A stretch of DNA of 9,983 bases. It comes from Candidatus Gastranaerophilales bacterium (GTDB taxonomy: Bacteria; Cyanobacteriota; Vampirovibrionia; Gastranaerophilales; UBA9971). This document shows, piece by piece, positions 1 to 6,567 of the stretch. The position numbers were made by a program, and so were the translations under genes. The stretch is taken from contig JANQGS010000243.1 in NCBI GenBank assembly GCA_028277195.1, forward strand, positions 1 to 9,983, given 5' to 3'. The notes under the pieces are model-generated. The model did no database searches, was not told where the DNA came from, and worked only from the letters and a program-made list of their open reading frames with translations. Position 1 is the stretch's first letter; every line of letters begins with the position of its first letter.

Positions 1-150
1 TTTTATATTGAAATTAGAGGATTTACTTGTAAATGACATGCTTTATTTAATTGATTTTTTAAAATGATTATTTATTTTCGCTATGCGGCTCTAGTTAATC
101 TTTAATGACCTGCTAAAATAGTAATAAAGAAAAATCCTGCTCATATAACC

Positions 151-177
151 GGTTTTAAATGTGTTTAAAACCTTTTT
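151..177 (+). terminator. Weak Rho-independent terminator-like hairpin
   Basis: GGTTTTAAA at 151-159 is the exact reverse complement of TTTAAAACC at 164-172, with a 4-base loop TGTG, followed at once by TTTTT (173-177). The shape is that of an intrinsic terminator for a gene left of the window. The stem has only two G-C pairs, so it would be weak, and chance occurrence in AT-rich DNA cannot be excluded. Confidence 0.4.
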
Positions 178-395
178 GTTACTCGTGTGCTCAGATATTT
201 TTTTAGACAACAAAATACTCATATCCATTCCTTTACCGTGTTTAATTTATATTTTAATTATCAGTTAAGTTATGTCCATGTTCATCTTTCCATGGTATTA
301 CACCCGGAGGTTTAAAAACTGTTGATTTTAATGCATAATGTTTAGAAGCCGTCCGGTTAGAATTATAAACTTAGGCTATATAAAATTAAATTAAG

Positions 396-409
396 GCTTC
401 GCGCGAAGC
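396..409. repeat. 14-bp perfect palindrome in the leader of the racemase fusion
   Basis: GCTTCGCGCGAAGC reads the same on both strands. As RNA it can fold to a 5-bp stem with a GCGC loop; as DNA it is a symmetric site suitable for a dimeric regulator. It lies about 105 bp before the ATG at 513 and marks the abrupt start of a GC-rich island within AT-rich DNA. No known operator family is recognised. Confidence 0.6.
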
Positions 410-411
410 GG

Positions 412-477
412 GCGTGACGGTTAAAAATCTTTGCGGCGACGCGCAGGCGGCGGCGTTAAGATTTTTAACAATAACGC
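412..477. repeat. Long inverted repeat with GC-rich loop before the racemase fusion
   Basis: GTTAAAAATCTT at 420-431 is the exact reverse complement of AAGATTTTTAAC at 458-469 (12 bp). Beyond a 4x4 internal loop, GCGT at 412-415 pairs with ACGC at 474-477. The 26-base loop (432-457) is strongly enriched in GCG/GGC. No T-tract follows the right arm, so it is not an ordinary terminator. It may be a 5'-leader RNA structure or a protein-binding site, and it ends about 35 bp before the ATG at 513. Its function is unknown. Confidence 0.6.
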
Positions 478-512
478 ATTCTTAAAAAATTAAAACGGAG
501 ACAAACTTTATT

Positions 513-2870
513 ATGAAAAACCGTCCAATAGGGATTTTTGATTCGGGCGTAGGGGGGCTGACGGTTTTAAAGGAGCTCGATATGGCATTGCCGGGGGAGA
601 ATTACCTGTATTTTGGCGACACGGCAAGAGTTCCTTACGGCGAAAAAACGCCTGAACAACTCCATTGCTATGTCAGGGAAATCATGGAATGGTTTAAAAA
701 AAATAACGTCAAGGCAGTGGCCATGGCCTGTAATTCCAGCTCAGCAGTAGTTTATGAGTCGACCAGGAATGACTGGAATTTCCCTGTATTCAACCTGATT
801 GAGCCTACCGCCAGGTATATTTCATATCTTAATGTCTCTAAAATAGGGGTCATAGCTACATCTGCGACCGTTAACTCAAAAGCGTACACAAAAAACATTA
901 AAACGGCCAATTCTTCAATAGAAGTACTGGAAACCGCTTGCCCCGGGCTTGTGGAAATTGTTGAGGGTAATAAAACCGGGACACAGGAGGCAAGGAAGCT
1001 CATTATAAAATACATACTGCCCATGCTTGAGAAAGGAGTGGAAAAAATTGTGCTCGGGTGCACCCATTACCCGTTCTTAAGCCATGTTATAGAGGATATT
1101 ACAGGTGACCGGGAAATGCTTATAAACCCCGCCAGGTATCTTGCTGACGATTTATCCGGGGCATTGCTCAGGATGGGGCTGGTAAATGAACAAAAAAACG
1201 GGCAAAAGCAGTTTTTTGCCAGCTCAAACACTGATATGTTCAAAGAAGCGGGCAGGAAGTTTTATGATAATATAGAGGAAGTAAGTGAACTGGATTTAAC
1301 CGGCAAGGCCGACGCGGAGAAGGAAATGCGGGAGCACCTGGTAATAATAGGCGGGGTGGCGGCAGGCACAAAAGCCGCATCAAAAGCCCGCAGGGAGAAA
1401 CCTGAACTTAAAATAACCCTGTATACCGATGAAAAATATATTTCATACTCAGCCTGCGGTATGCCTTACTATATCCAGGGGATTATACCGACTGAAAAGC
1501 GTTTGCTGGTGCGCTCCCCGGAGGAATTTAAAACAGGGGAAAATATTGATATTCACCTGCTTCACCGGGTAACAAAAATTATGCCCCGTAAAAACAGTGT
1601 TGCGGTAAAAAACCTTGAAACCGGCGAGGAATTTGAGGATGAATACACAAACCTGCTCATAGCAACAGGTTCTCGCTCCATAGTCCCGGAGCTTGAGGGC
1701 GTGGACAACAGCAGGGTATATAAACTCAAGACCATAGAAGACGCAATTAAAATAAAGGAAGCAGTAAAAACCGCTAAAAAAGCTGTAATAGTAGGCGGGG
1801 GCTACATAGGGGTTGAAATGGCCGAGGCATTCCATGCCCTTGGCATTAAAACCACAATCATAGAGCGCTCCTCCCATGTCTTAGGCACTTTTGACCCTGA
1901 CCTGGCTTACCAGGTCCAGAGGCATATAGGGGAAAAAGGGGTTAAAGTGCTTACAAACACTGATGCCTCCGGCGAATTGGCGGAAATAAAAGAGGCCGAC
2001 ATTATTATAATGGCGGTTGGTGTAAGACCTAATGTTGAACTGGCAAAAGAAGCCGGGATTGAGATAGGCGAAACCGGAGCCGTCAAGGTTAATGCCAGGA
2101 TGCAGACCAGTATCCCCAATATTTACGCGGCGGGTGATTGCGCTGAGTCAATTAACAGGATAACCCGAAAACCTGCCTGGGTTCCCCTCGGCTCAACCGC
2201 CAACAAGCAGGGCCGGATTGCCGCCATGAACATAACCGGGGATTATGCCGAGTTTGGCGGGATTCTCGGCTCACTTGTTGTTAAGGTATTTGATTACACT
2301 GCTTCCAAGACAGGTTTGAGCGAAAAGGAAGCAAGGCAATTAGGATGCGAGTATGAAATCGCAATTGTGCCGCACCGGGACAGGTCGGGTTATATGCCGG
2401 AATCCAGGGACATTATTATAAAGCTCATTGCCGAAAAAGGCACGGGCAGGCTGCTGGGGATACAGGCAGTAGGGGAAGGGGACGCAGACAAGAGGGTTAA
2501 TACGGTAGCATCCGCCATAACCGCAAATATGACAGTGAGTGAGTTTATCCATACAGACCTTACTTATGCCCCGCCTTATTCACCTGCTATTGACCCGTTG
2601 CTTGTAGCTGCCCAGATATTGCGGAATAAAATTAAAAAGCAGGTTACAAGTATTTCCCCGCAGGAGTTGCAGAAATTTTCAGAGGCAAGGGTTATTGATA
2701 TAAGAAACCTCTCAACCGAGGAACTTACCCGGAAGATTTTAAAAGACAGCCCCGGGGGTGTTTTCCTGTGTTGCGATAAGGGAATGAGGAGCTATCTTGA
2801 GACGCTGAAGCTGAGGGAAAAGGGCTGCAATGACATAGGTTTTGTTGACGGCGGCACAAATTTGCTTTAG
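513..2870 (+). CDS. murI: Glutamate racemase fused to a CoA-disulfide-reductase-like flavoenzyme with a C-terminal rhodanese domain
   Basis: A 785-residue fusion. Residues 1 to about 265 are a full-length glutamate racemase, which makes D-glutamate for peptidoglycan in the cytoplasm. It has FDSGVGGLTV with Asp10, the first catalytic Cys73 in ACNSSSA (the family usually has CNTAS/CNTAT, so Thr75 is Ser), and the second catalytic pair Cys183-His185 in GCTHYPFL. Residues 274 to about 708 are a pyridine-nucleotide disulfide oxidoreductase of the CoA-disulfide reductase type: FAD-binding IIGGVAAG (278-285), single redox Cys315 in SYSACGMPYY, NAD(P)-binding VIVGGGYIG (425-433), second FAD motif YAAGDCAE (538-545), and the C-terminal YAPPYSPAIDP (685-695) typical of this subgroup. 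Residues about 715-785 are a short rhodanese-like domain with VIDIR and a Cys754-DKGMRS active loop. The reading frame is continuous, with no visible frameshift. An internal ribosome-binding site and ATG lie at the racemase/flavoenzyme junction. The motifs make the domain calls firm; why they are fused is unknown. Confidence 0.93.
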   Translation: MKNRPIGIFDSGVGGLTVLKELDMALPGENYLYFGDTARVPYGEKTPEQLHCYVREIMEWFKKNNVKAVAMACNSSSAVVYESTRNDWNFPVFNLIEPTARYISYLNVSKIGVIATSATVNSKAYTKNIKTANSSIEVLETACPGLVEIVEGNKTGTQEARKLIIKYILPMLEKGVEKIVLGCTHYPFLSHVIEDITGDREMLINPARYLADDLSGALLRMGLVNEQKNGQKQFFASSNTDMFKEAGRKFYDNIEEVSELDLTGKADAEKEMREHLVIIGGVAAGTKAASKARREKPELKITLYTDEKYISYSACGMPYYIQGIIPTEKRLLVRSPEEFKTGENIDIHLLHRVTKIMPRKNSVAVKNLETGEEFEDEYTNLLIATGSRSIVPELEGVDNSRVYKLKTIEDAIKIKEAVKTAKKAVIVGGGYIGVEMAEAFHALGIKTTIIERSSHVLGTFDPDLAYQVQRHIGEKGVKVLTNTDASGELAEIKEADIIIMAVGVRPNVELAKEAGIEIGETGAVKVNARMQTSIPNIYAAGDCAESINRITRKPAWVPLGSTANKQGRIAAMNITGDYAEFGGILGSLVVKVFDYTASKTGLSEKEARQLGCEYEIAIVPHRDRSGYMPESRDIIIKLIAEKGTGRLLGIQAVGEGDADKRVNTVASAITANMTVSEFIHTDLTYAPPYSPAIDPLLVAAQILRNKIKKQVTSISPQELQKFSEARVIDIRNLSTEELTRKILKDSPGGVFLCCDKGMRSYLETLKLREKGCNDIGFVDGGTNLL
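1316..1328 (+). promoter_or_regulatory. Internal ribosome-binding site and ATG at the racemase/flavoenzyme junction
   Basis: GGAG at 1316-1319, followed by AAGGA, precedes an in-frame ATG at 1326-1328 (Met272). The FAD-binding core follows within a few residues (MREHLVIIGG), as in free-standing CoA-disulfide reductases. The GGAG-ATG spacing of 6 bases is better than that of the annotated start at 513 (12 bases). A separate 514-residue flavoenzyme could therefore be made from the same mRNA. Purine-rich codons for Glu and Lys could also produce this pattern by chance. Confidence 0.45.
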
Positions 2871-2907
2871 GCACTGTTAACAAAGATTGAGTTTTAAAAA
2901 AGCGATT

Positions 2908-2935
2908 TTGAAAATAAATTTTTTTATTATAAAAT
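2908..2935 (+). promoter_or_regulatory. Likely sigma-70-type promoter for rplA
   Basis: TTGAAA at 2908-2913 and TAAAAT at 2930-2935 each match the consensus boxes in five of six positions, with a 16-bp spacer. They lie in the AT-rich gap after the racemase fusion. A start near 2942 would give an rplA leader of about 65 bases that contains the hairpin at 2965-2984. AT-rich DNA yields chance matches, so confidence is moderate. Confidence 0.4.
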
Positions 2936-2964
2936 AATTTAATGGAAGAAACCCTAAACTAACC

Positions 2965-2984
2965 GCGGCAGGCTTAACCGCCGC
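2965..2984 (+). promoter_or_regulatory. GC-rich hairpin in the rplA leader
   Basis: GCGGC (2965-2969), a bulged A, then GG (2971-2972) pair with CC-GCCGC (2978-2984) around the loop CTTAA. The hairpin ends 12 bases before the AGGAG ribosome-binding site of rplA (2997-3001). Ribosomal protein L1 is known to repress its own mRNA by binding a leader structure that mimics its rRNA site. Whether this hairpin is such a site is only a suggestion, because I cannot match it to the rRNA motif by eye. No T-tract follows, so it is not a terminator. Confidence 0.35.
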
Positions 2985-3006
2985 TACGACCGCAAAAGGA
3001 GAAAAA

Positions 3007-3732
3007 ATGCCGACAATAACCAAAAGACAACAAAAAATTCTTGAACTGCTCGAAGACACGGAACAGCCCTGCTCGGGAAAACAGGCTATTGCCGCACTTA
3101 AAAAAGTCTCGGGTGAACTCTCAAAATTCAATGAAACACTGGAATGCCACATGAGACTGGGCATTGAAGTGAAACACGCTGACCAGCAGGTCAGAAGCAC
3201 GGTTGTACTGCCCGAAGGAACTGGTAAAGAGGTCAAAATCGCAGTAGTGGCAAAAGGAGAAAAAATTAAGGAAGCGGAAGAAGCCGGAGCTGATATAGTA
3301 GGGGCTGAAGACCTGGTTGAAAAAATACAGGGCGGCTTTTTTGAGTTCGATAAACTGGTGGCAACCCCTGACGCAATGGGTATGCTCGGTAAACTCGGGA
3401 AACTGCTCGGTCCAAAAGGACTTATGCCTAACCCAAAAGCCGGAACCGTCACATTCGACATAAAAGGCGCGATAAAAGAGCTTAAAGCAGGCCGGGTGGA
3501 ATTCCGCGCCGACAAGCAGGGCATGGTGCACGTACCCCTGGGCAAAATGAGCTTTGAAGAAGACGCGCTCATGAAAAATTTTGCGGCCCTGGCGGACGCG
3601 GTGCTGAAAGCAAAACCCTCAGCCTCAAAAGGGACTTACCTAAAGTCAGTATACCTCGCTTCAACAATGGGGCCGGGTATTAAAATAGACTCAAAACAGT
3701 TGCCGCTTGAAATTAAGGAATACGTGGGTTAA
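3007..3732 (+). CDS. rplA: 50S ribosomal protein L1
   Basis: 241 residues (the family usually has about 225-235). L1 forms the mobile stalk at the E-site of the large ribosomal subunit and typically represses its own operon. Diagnostic parts are the ADQQVRSTVVLPEGTGKEV block (58-76), the L1 signature KLLGPKGLMPNPKAGTV (132-148), RVEFRADKQGMVHVPLGK (163-180) and the C-terminal STMGPGIKID. The first 40 residues are divergent and slightly longer than usual. The start is supported by AGGAG (2997-3001), 5 bases before ATG. It normally lies directly after rplK and before rplJ-rplL; here it stands alone between the racemase fusion and rqcH, with its own probable promoter. All key L1 blocks are intact, so it looks functional. 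Whether it is the only L1 copy cannot be told from this window. Confidence 0.95.
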   Translation: MPTITKRQQKILELLEDTEQPCSGKQAIAALKKVSGELSKFNETLECHMRLGIEVKHADQQVRSTVVLPEGTGKEVKIAVVAKGEKIKEAEEAGADIVGAEDLVEKIQGGFFEFDKLVATPDAMGMLGKLGKLLGPKGLMPNPKAGTVTFDIKGAIKELKAGRVEFRADKQGMVHVPLGKMSFEEDALMKNFAALADAVLKAKPSASKGTYLKSVYLASTMGPGIKIDSKQLPLEIKEYVG

Positions 3733-3763
3733 CCCCGGGCGCGTAAAAATTTATCCTGTAATT

Positions 3764-5326
3764 ATGCTAAATTTTGATTCCCTATCCCTGAAAGCCCTCC
3801 TGGCTGAATACCAGGCTGTATTGCCCGGCGGAAGGGTCGTCAAGGTCAGGCAACCCTCTAAACACGAGTTGCTGCTGTCTGTCAGGGCAAAAAAATCAAA
3901 CCATAAACTGTATATTACGGTTGACCCGAAATACCCTCACCTTGCACTACTTAGCAAGGAGGGCGAAGCGTTGCGTGATATAGAAATCCCTAAAACCCCG
4001 CCAATGTTCTGTATGCTCCTTAGAAAGCACCTGGAAGGCAGCAAAATAAACAGTATAAAGCAACCTGAATTTGACCGGATATTTGAAATTTATTTTGACT
4101 CCCATAGCGAAATCGGCGAAAAGGTCGAAATGGTTCTCTCCTGCGAGTTCATGGGCAAATACAGCAACATTGTCCTCTATAACTACGAAACAAACGTTAT
4201 CCTCGGCTGCGCACATAATGTAAGCAGTGAAAAGAGCAGGGAACGGGAACTTGCAGGGGGCTTGCCCTATACCTACCCGCCAAAACAGAATAAAATAGAC
4301 ATTAACAAGGTGTCAAAAGAAGAATTTATAAGGCTAACCAGGTCAGCATCAATGGAAAACTTCGGCCATATAAGCAGGGCACTGGCCTCTGAACTTGAAA
4401 AATCCTGCGCGGAGGGGGAGTTGTACGAAGTTGCAAGGCAAACTGTAAACCTCGAAAACCTCAATCCCTCCATAAGCAGGGATAAACAGCTCTATTCGCT
4501 TGCGGGGCTCGACAAAACCATTGACCGGGAAAGGGTAAAATCAGTAAATGAGATGCTGGACAGGTATTTTGGCCATCATGTTTTCCTGGACAAATTCAAA
4601 AGGCTAAGGAATAGCTTGCTTAAAACAGTTAAAAAAGAGCTCAAGCATGCCAGGGAGCTGTACATGGAGCAAGAAAAAACCGCGAATCCCGGGGAAAAGC
4701 AGGCAAAATATAAACAAATGGCGGACGAGATAATGGTTGACGACCCAAAAGAAGCGCAAAAATACTACAAACTTTATAAAAAAGCAAAAACCGCCGCAAA
4801 ACACGGCCAGGAATTGCTTTTGAGGACTAAAACCGAAATCCGTTACCTGGAGGGGGTTGAGGAGTCAATAAACCAAGCGGAGAATTTGCGGGATTTACGG
4901 CAAATACGGGAGGAATTAACCGGGAAAGAGCTTAAGAAACAGGAAAAAGAGCCCATGCAATTAGCTGAATTCCTTTCCTCGGATGGTTTTACCATATATG
5001 CCGGAAAAAATAACAGGCAAAATGACTATTTGCTGAAAAACTCCTCCCCGCGGGACATATGGCTTCATGTACAGAACATTCCCGGCTCACACGTCATAAT
5101 AAAGGGTGATGACGTCCCGGAAACCACTTTGCACGAGGCGGTTTACATCGCCGCACACTTCAGCGGGGCCAGGGGGTCATCAAATGTGCCGGTAGTTTAC
5201 ACCAGGAGAAAATTTGTAAAAAAACCGGCAGGTTCAAAACCGGGATTTGTGGTTTATAATAATGAAAAGACACTATGGGTTAATCCCGAGCAGGAAAAGG
5301 TTATGGCATTGAGGAAAAAGAGGTGA
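3764..5326 (+). CDS. rqcH: RqcH/NFACT ribosome quality-control protein
   Basis: 520 residues from ATG 3764. Bacterial RqcH (formerly called fibronectin-binding protein FbpA) binds stalled 50S subunits carrying peptidyl-tRNA and recruits Ala-tRNA to add C-terminal alanine tails that mark the peptide for degradation. The NFACT-N domain begins with FDSLSLKALLAEYQ and contains GGRVVKVRQP and the conserved DR pair (Asp104-Arg105) needed for tRNA recruitment in studied homologues. A helix-hairpin-helix-like section and a Lys/Glu-rich coiled coil (roughly 270-400) follow. The C-terminal NFACT-R domain (403 to about 510) has GKNNRQNDYLL and DIWLHVQNIPGSHVI. The middle region seems shorter than in Firmicutes homologues (about 570 residues). 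An upstream TTG (3707) would lengthen the protein into rplA, but homology supports ATG 3764. No clear ribosome-binding site precedes this ATG, so translation may depend on coupling to rplA, 31 bp upstream. Confidence 0.92.
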   Translation: MLNFDSLSLKALLAEYQAVLPGGRVVKVRQPSKHELLLSVRAKKSNHKLYITVDPKYPHLALLSKEGEALRDIEIPKTPPMFCMLLRKHLEGSKINSIKQPEFDRIFEIYFDSHSEIGEKVEMVLSCEFMGKYSNIVLYNYETNVILGCAHNVSSEKSRERELAGGLPYTYPPKQNKIDINKVSKEEFIRLTRSASMENFGHISRALASELEKSCAEGELYEVARQTVNLENLNPSISRDKQLYSLAGLDKTIDRERVKSVNEMLDRYFGHHVFLDKFKRLRNSLLKTVKKELKHARELYMEQEKTANPGEKQAKYKQMADEIMVDDPKEAQKYYKLYKKAKTAAKHGQELLLRTKTEIRYLEGVEESINQAENLRDLRQIREELTGKELKKQEKEPMQLAEFLSSDGFTIYAGKNNRQNDYLLKNSSPRDIWLHVQNIPGSHVIIKGDDVPETTLHEAVYIAAHFSGARGSSNVPVVYTRRKFVKKPAGSKPGFVVYNNEKTLWVNPEQEKVMALRKKR

Positions 5327-5329
5327 TTT

Positions 5330-5848
5330 ATGCGACCGGAGGAATTTGCAAAATTAGTCATTGAAAACCATGTAAAGGGCAGGGCTAAGCCGGAACTGCC
5401 CGAAAAGCTCACCGGGGTTGAGGTTGGCAGGGCGGGCGCTTTTGTTTCCCTGAAAACGGGGGACGGCGGTTTAAGGGGGTGTATCGGCACAATACTGGCC
5501 ACAAGGGATTCTGTTATAGAGGAAATCCTTCATAATGCCGTTTCCTCCGCTTCAAAAGACCCAAGATTCCCGCCGGTTGAGGAACATGAGCTTAACGACC
5601 TCAGGTATTCAGTTGATATACTTCACCCTCCTGAAAGGGTTAAATCCCTTGACGAGCTTGACCCTAAAGTATACGGAATTGTCGTATCGTCAGAAACCGG
5701 AAGGCAGGCGCTGTTATTACCTGACTTAGAAGGTCTGGATACAATAGAAAAACAGGTTGCAGCCTGCATGAGAAAGGCAGGGATTGCGCTTGAGGAAAAA
5801 ATATCCGTGCAAAGGTTTAAAGTAGACAGGTATTCCCGGGAGCTATGA
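5330..5848 (+). CDS. AMMECR1-family protein (AmmeMemoRadiSam system protein A type)
   Basis: 172 residues, slightly short for the family. The family hallmark LRGCIGT lies at residues 48-54, followed by AVSSASKDPRFPPV (70-83) and a YSVDIL-(H)PPE strand. A distal LLLPDLEGLDTIEKQVAACMRKAGI matches the usual C-terminal half. The biochemical role of AMMECR1 domains is not established. In many bacteria and archaea the gene sits with a Memo-like gene and a dedicated radical SAM gene, and neither is next to it here. Translation is well supported: GAGGTG overlaps the stop of rqcH, 5 bases before the ATG, and the gene follows rqcH by 3 bp, so they are co-transcribed. Its stop overlaps the start of bioD (ATGA). 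Confidence 0.88.
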   Translation: MRPEEFAKLVIENHVKGRAKPELPEKLTGVEVGRAGAFVSLKTGDGGLRGCIGTILATRDSVIEEILHNAVSSASKDPRFPPVEEHELNDLRYSVDILHPPERVKSLDELDPKVYGIVVSSETGRQALLLPDLEGLDTIEKQVAACMRKAGIALEEKISVQRFKVDRYSREL

Positions 5849-6567
5849 ACATTTTTATTACAGGCACTGATACGGGAGTGGGCAAAACCGTTGTAACCGC
5901 CGGCTTAGCAGCGGTTATGCAGGGTCTGGGCTATACTATGGGGGTTTATAAGCCTGTTCAGACCGGACCGGTTTCTGATGTTGAGTTTGTCAGGACAATC
6001 GACGCTAACATCATAACAAAGGTGACTTATAGCCTTAGCTATCCTGCTGCGCCCTCGCTGGCAGCCATTCTTGACAATGTAAAAATATACGGGAACAGGA
6101 TAAAGATTGATTTTGAGGCAATGAAAGAGAGCTGTGATTTTGTGCTGGCGGAGGGAGCGGGCGGTTTATTAGTACCTGTTTATGAGGACTTTATGATACG
6201 AGACCTGGTTAAAATGCTTGAGTTGCCGGTTTTAGTAGTTGCCAGGCCCGGTTTAGGCACTATAAACCACACACTGCTTACCATTGAAGCGGCACGGAGT
6301 GCGGGATTAGAGGTATTGGGGGTTATTATATCAAATTACCCTCCGGATACCGATGATATTGCGGTAAAAACAGCCCCGGACATTATCAGTGAGCTATCGG
6401 GGGTTGATATTCTCGGGATTTTACCGGAGAGTGACCCGGCCAATCCTGAGGCTTTAATAGATATGATGATTAACAGCGTTGATTTACAGAGGATTTTCAG
6501 GATAAAGATTCCCAAACTCAGCAGCCGAGGAACGGAGTTTAACCCGGATAGCACCGTTATTCCTTAA
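5845..6567 (+). CDS. bioD: ATP-dependent dethiobiotin synthetase BioD
   Basis: 240 residues. BioD closes the ureido ring of 7,8-diaminopelargonic acid with CO2 and ATP to give dethiobiotin, the penultimate step of biotin synthesis in the cytoplasm. The P-loop GTDTGVGKT (7-15, Lys14), catalytic Lys36 in YKPVQTG, the YPAAPSLAA substrate region and the Mg/ATP-site motif AEGAGGLLVP (102-111) are all present, followed by DLVKMLELPVLVVARPGLGTINHTLLT. The ATG overlaps the AMMECR1 stop in ATGA, implying translational coupling. No bioA, bioB, bioF or biotin regulator is nearby, so it is an isolated pathway gene. The last 20 or so residues look like a non-conserved tail, and the final 11 bp overlap the convergent permease gene. 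The related enzyme cobyrinate amidase is larger and is excluded. Confidence 0.93.
   Translation: MNIFITGTDTGVGKTVVTAGLAAVMQGLGYTMGVYKPVQTGPVSDVEFVRTIDANIITKVTYSLSYPAAPSLAAILDNVKIYGNRIKIDFEAMKESCDFVLAEGAGGLLVPVYEDFMIRDLVKMLELPVLVVARPGLGTINHTLLTIEAARSAGLEVLGVIISNYPPDTDDIAVKTAPDIISELSGVDILGILPESDPANPEALIDMMINSVDLQRIFRIKIPKLSSRGTEFNPDSTVIP

Larger units (their letters stand above)
1..512. other. Gene-free AT-rich region upstream of the racemase fusion
   Basis: No convincing coding region is present on either strand. Most of the stretch is very AT-rich. It contains a terminator-like hairpin at 151-177 and, from about 396 to 477, a GC-rich island with two inverted repeats, listed separately. A TATAAAAT-like stretch at 379-386 could be the -10 box for the downstream gene, but I see no good -35 box at the right distance. 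The ribosome-binding site of the first gene is GGAG at 497-500, 12 bases before its ATG. Any gene to the left of the window must end before position 1. Confidence 0.6.

Noticed and set aside
303..360. GGAGG at 306-310 with nearby short frames, a possible leader peptide
   Set aside because: The only starts give 7-18 codons at poor spacing, and the composition is unremarkable.
696..703. Run of eight A residues in the racemase domain as a programmed slippage site
   Set aside because: The frame is continuous through the run and no alternative-frame product of interest follows. A-runs are common in Phe-Lys-Lys-Asn codons.
1449..1877. 142-codon minus-strand open frame inside the flavoenzyme domain
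   Set aside because: It is antisense to strongly conserved FAD/NAD motifs, with Tyr/Phe/Cys-rich composition typical of a shadow frame.
2871..2930. Terminator for the racemase fusion in the gap before rplA
   Set aside because: A T-rich stretch is present, but I find no stable inverted repeat directly before it.
2877..3572. 231-codon open frame on the minus strand covering the rplA promoter and most of rplA
   Set aside because: It is the antisense shadow of a clearly conserved rplA. The translation is low-complexity Ser/Pro/Leu-rich and matches no family.
3707..3763. TTG start extending rqcH 19 residues upstream into rplA
   Set aside because: There is no ribosome-binding site, and the extra residues do not resemble the NFACT N-terminus. 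ATG 3764 matches the family start.
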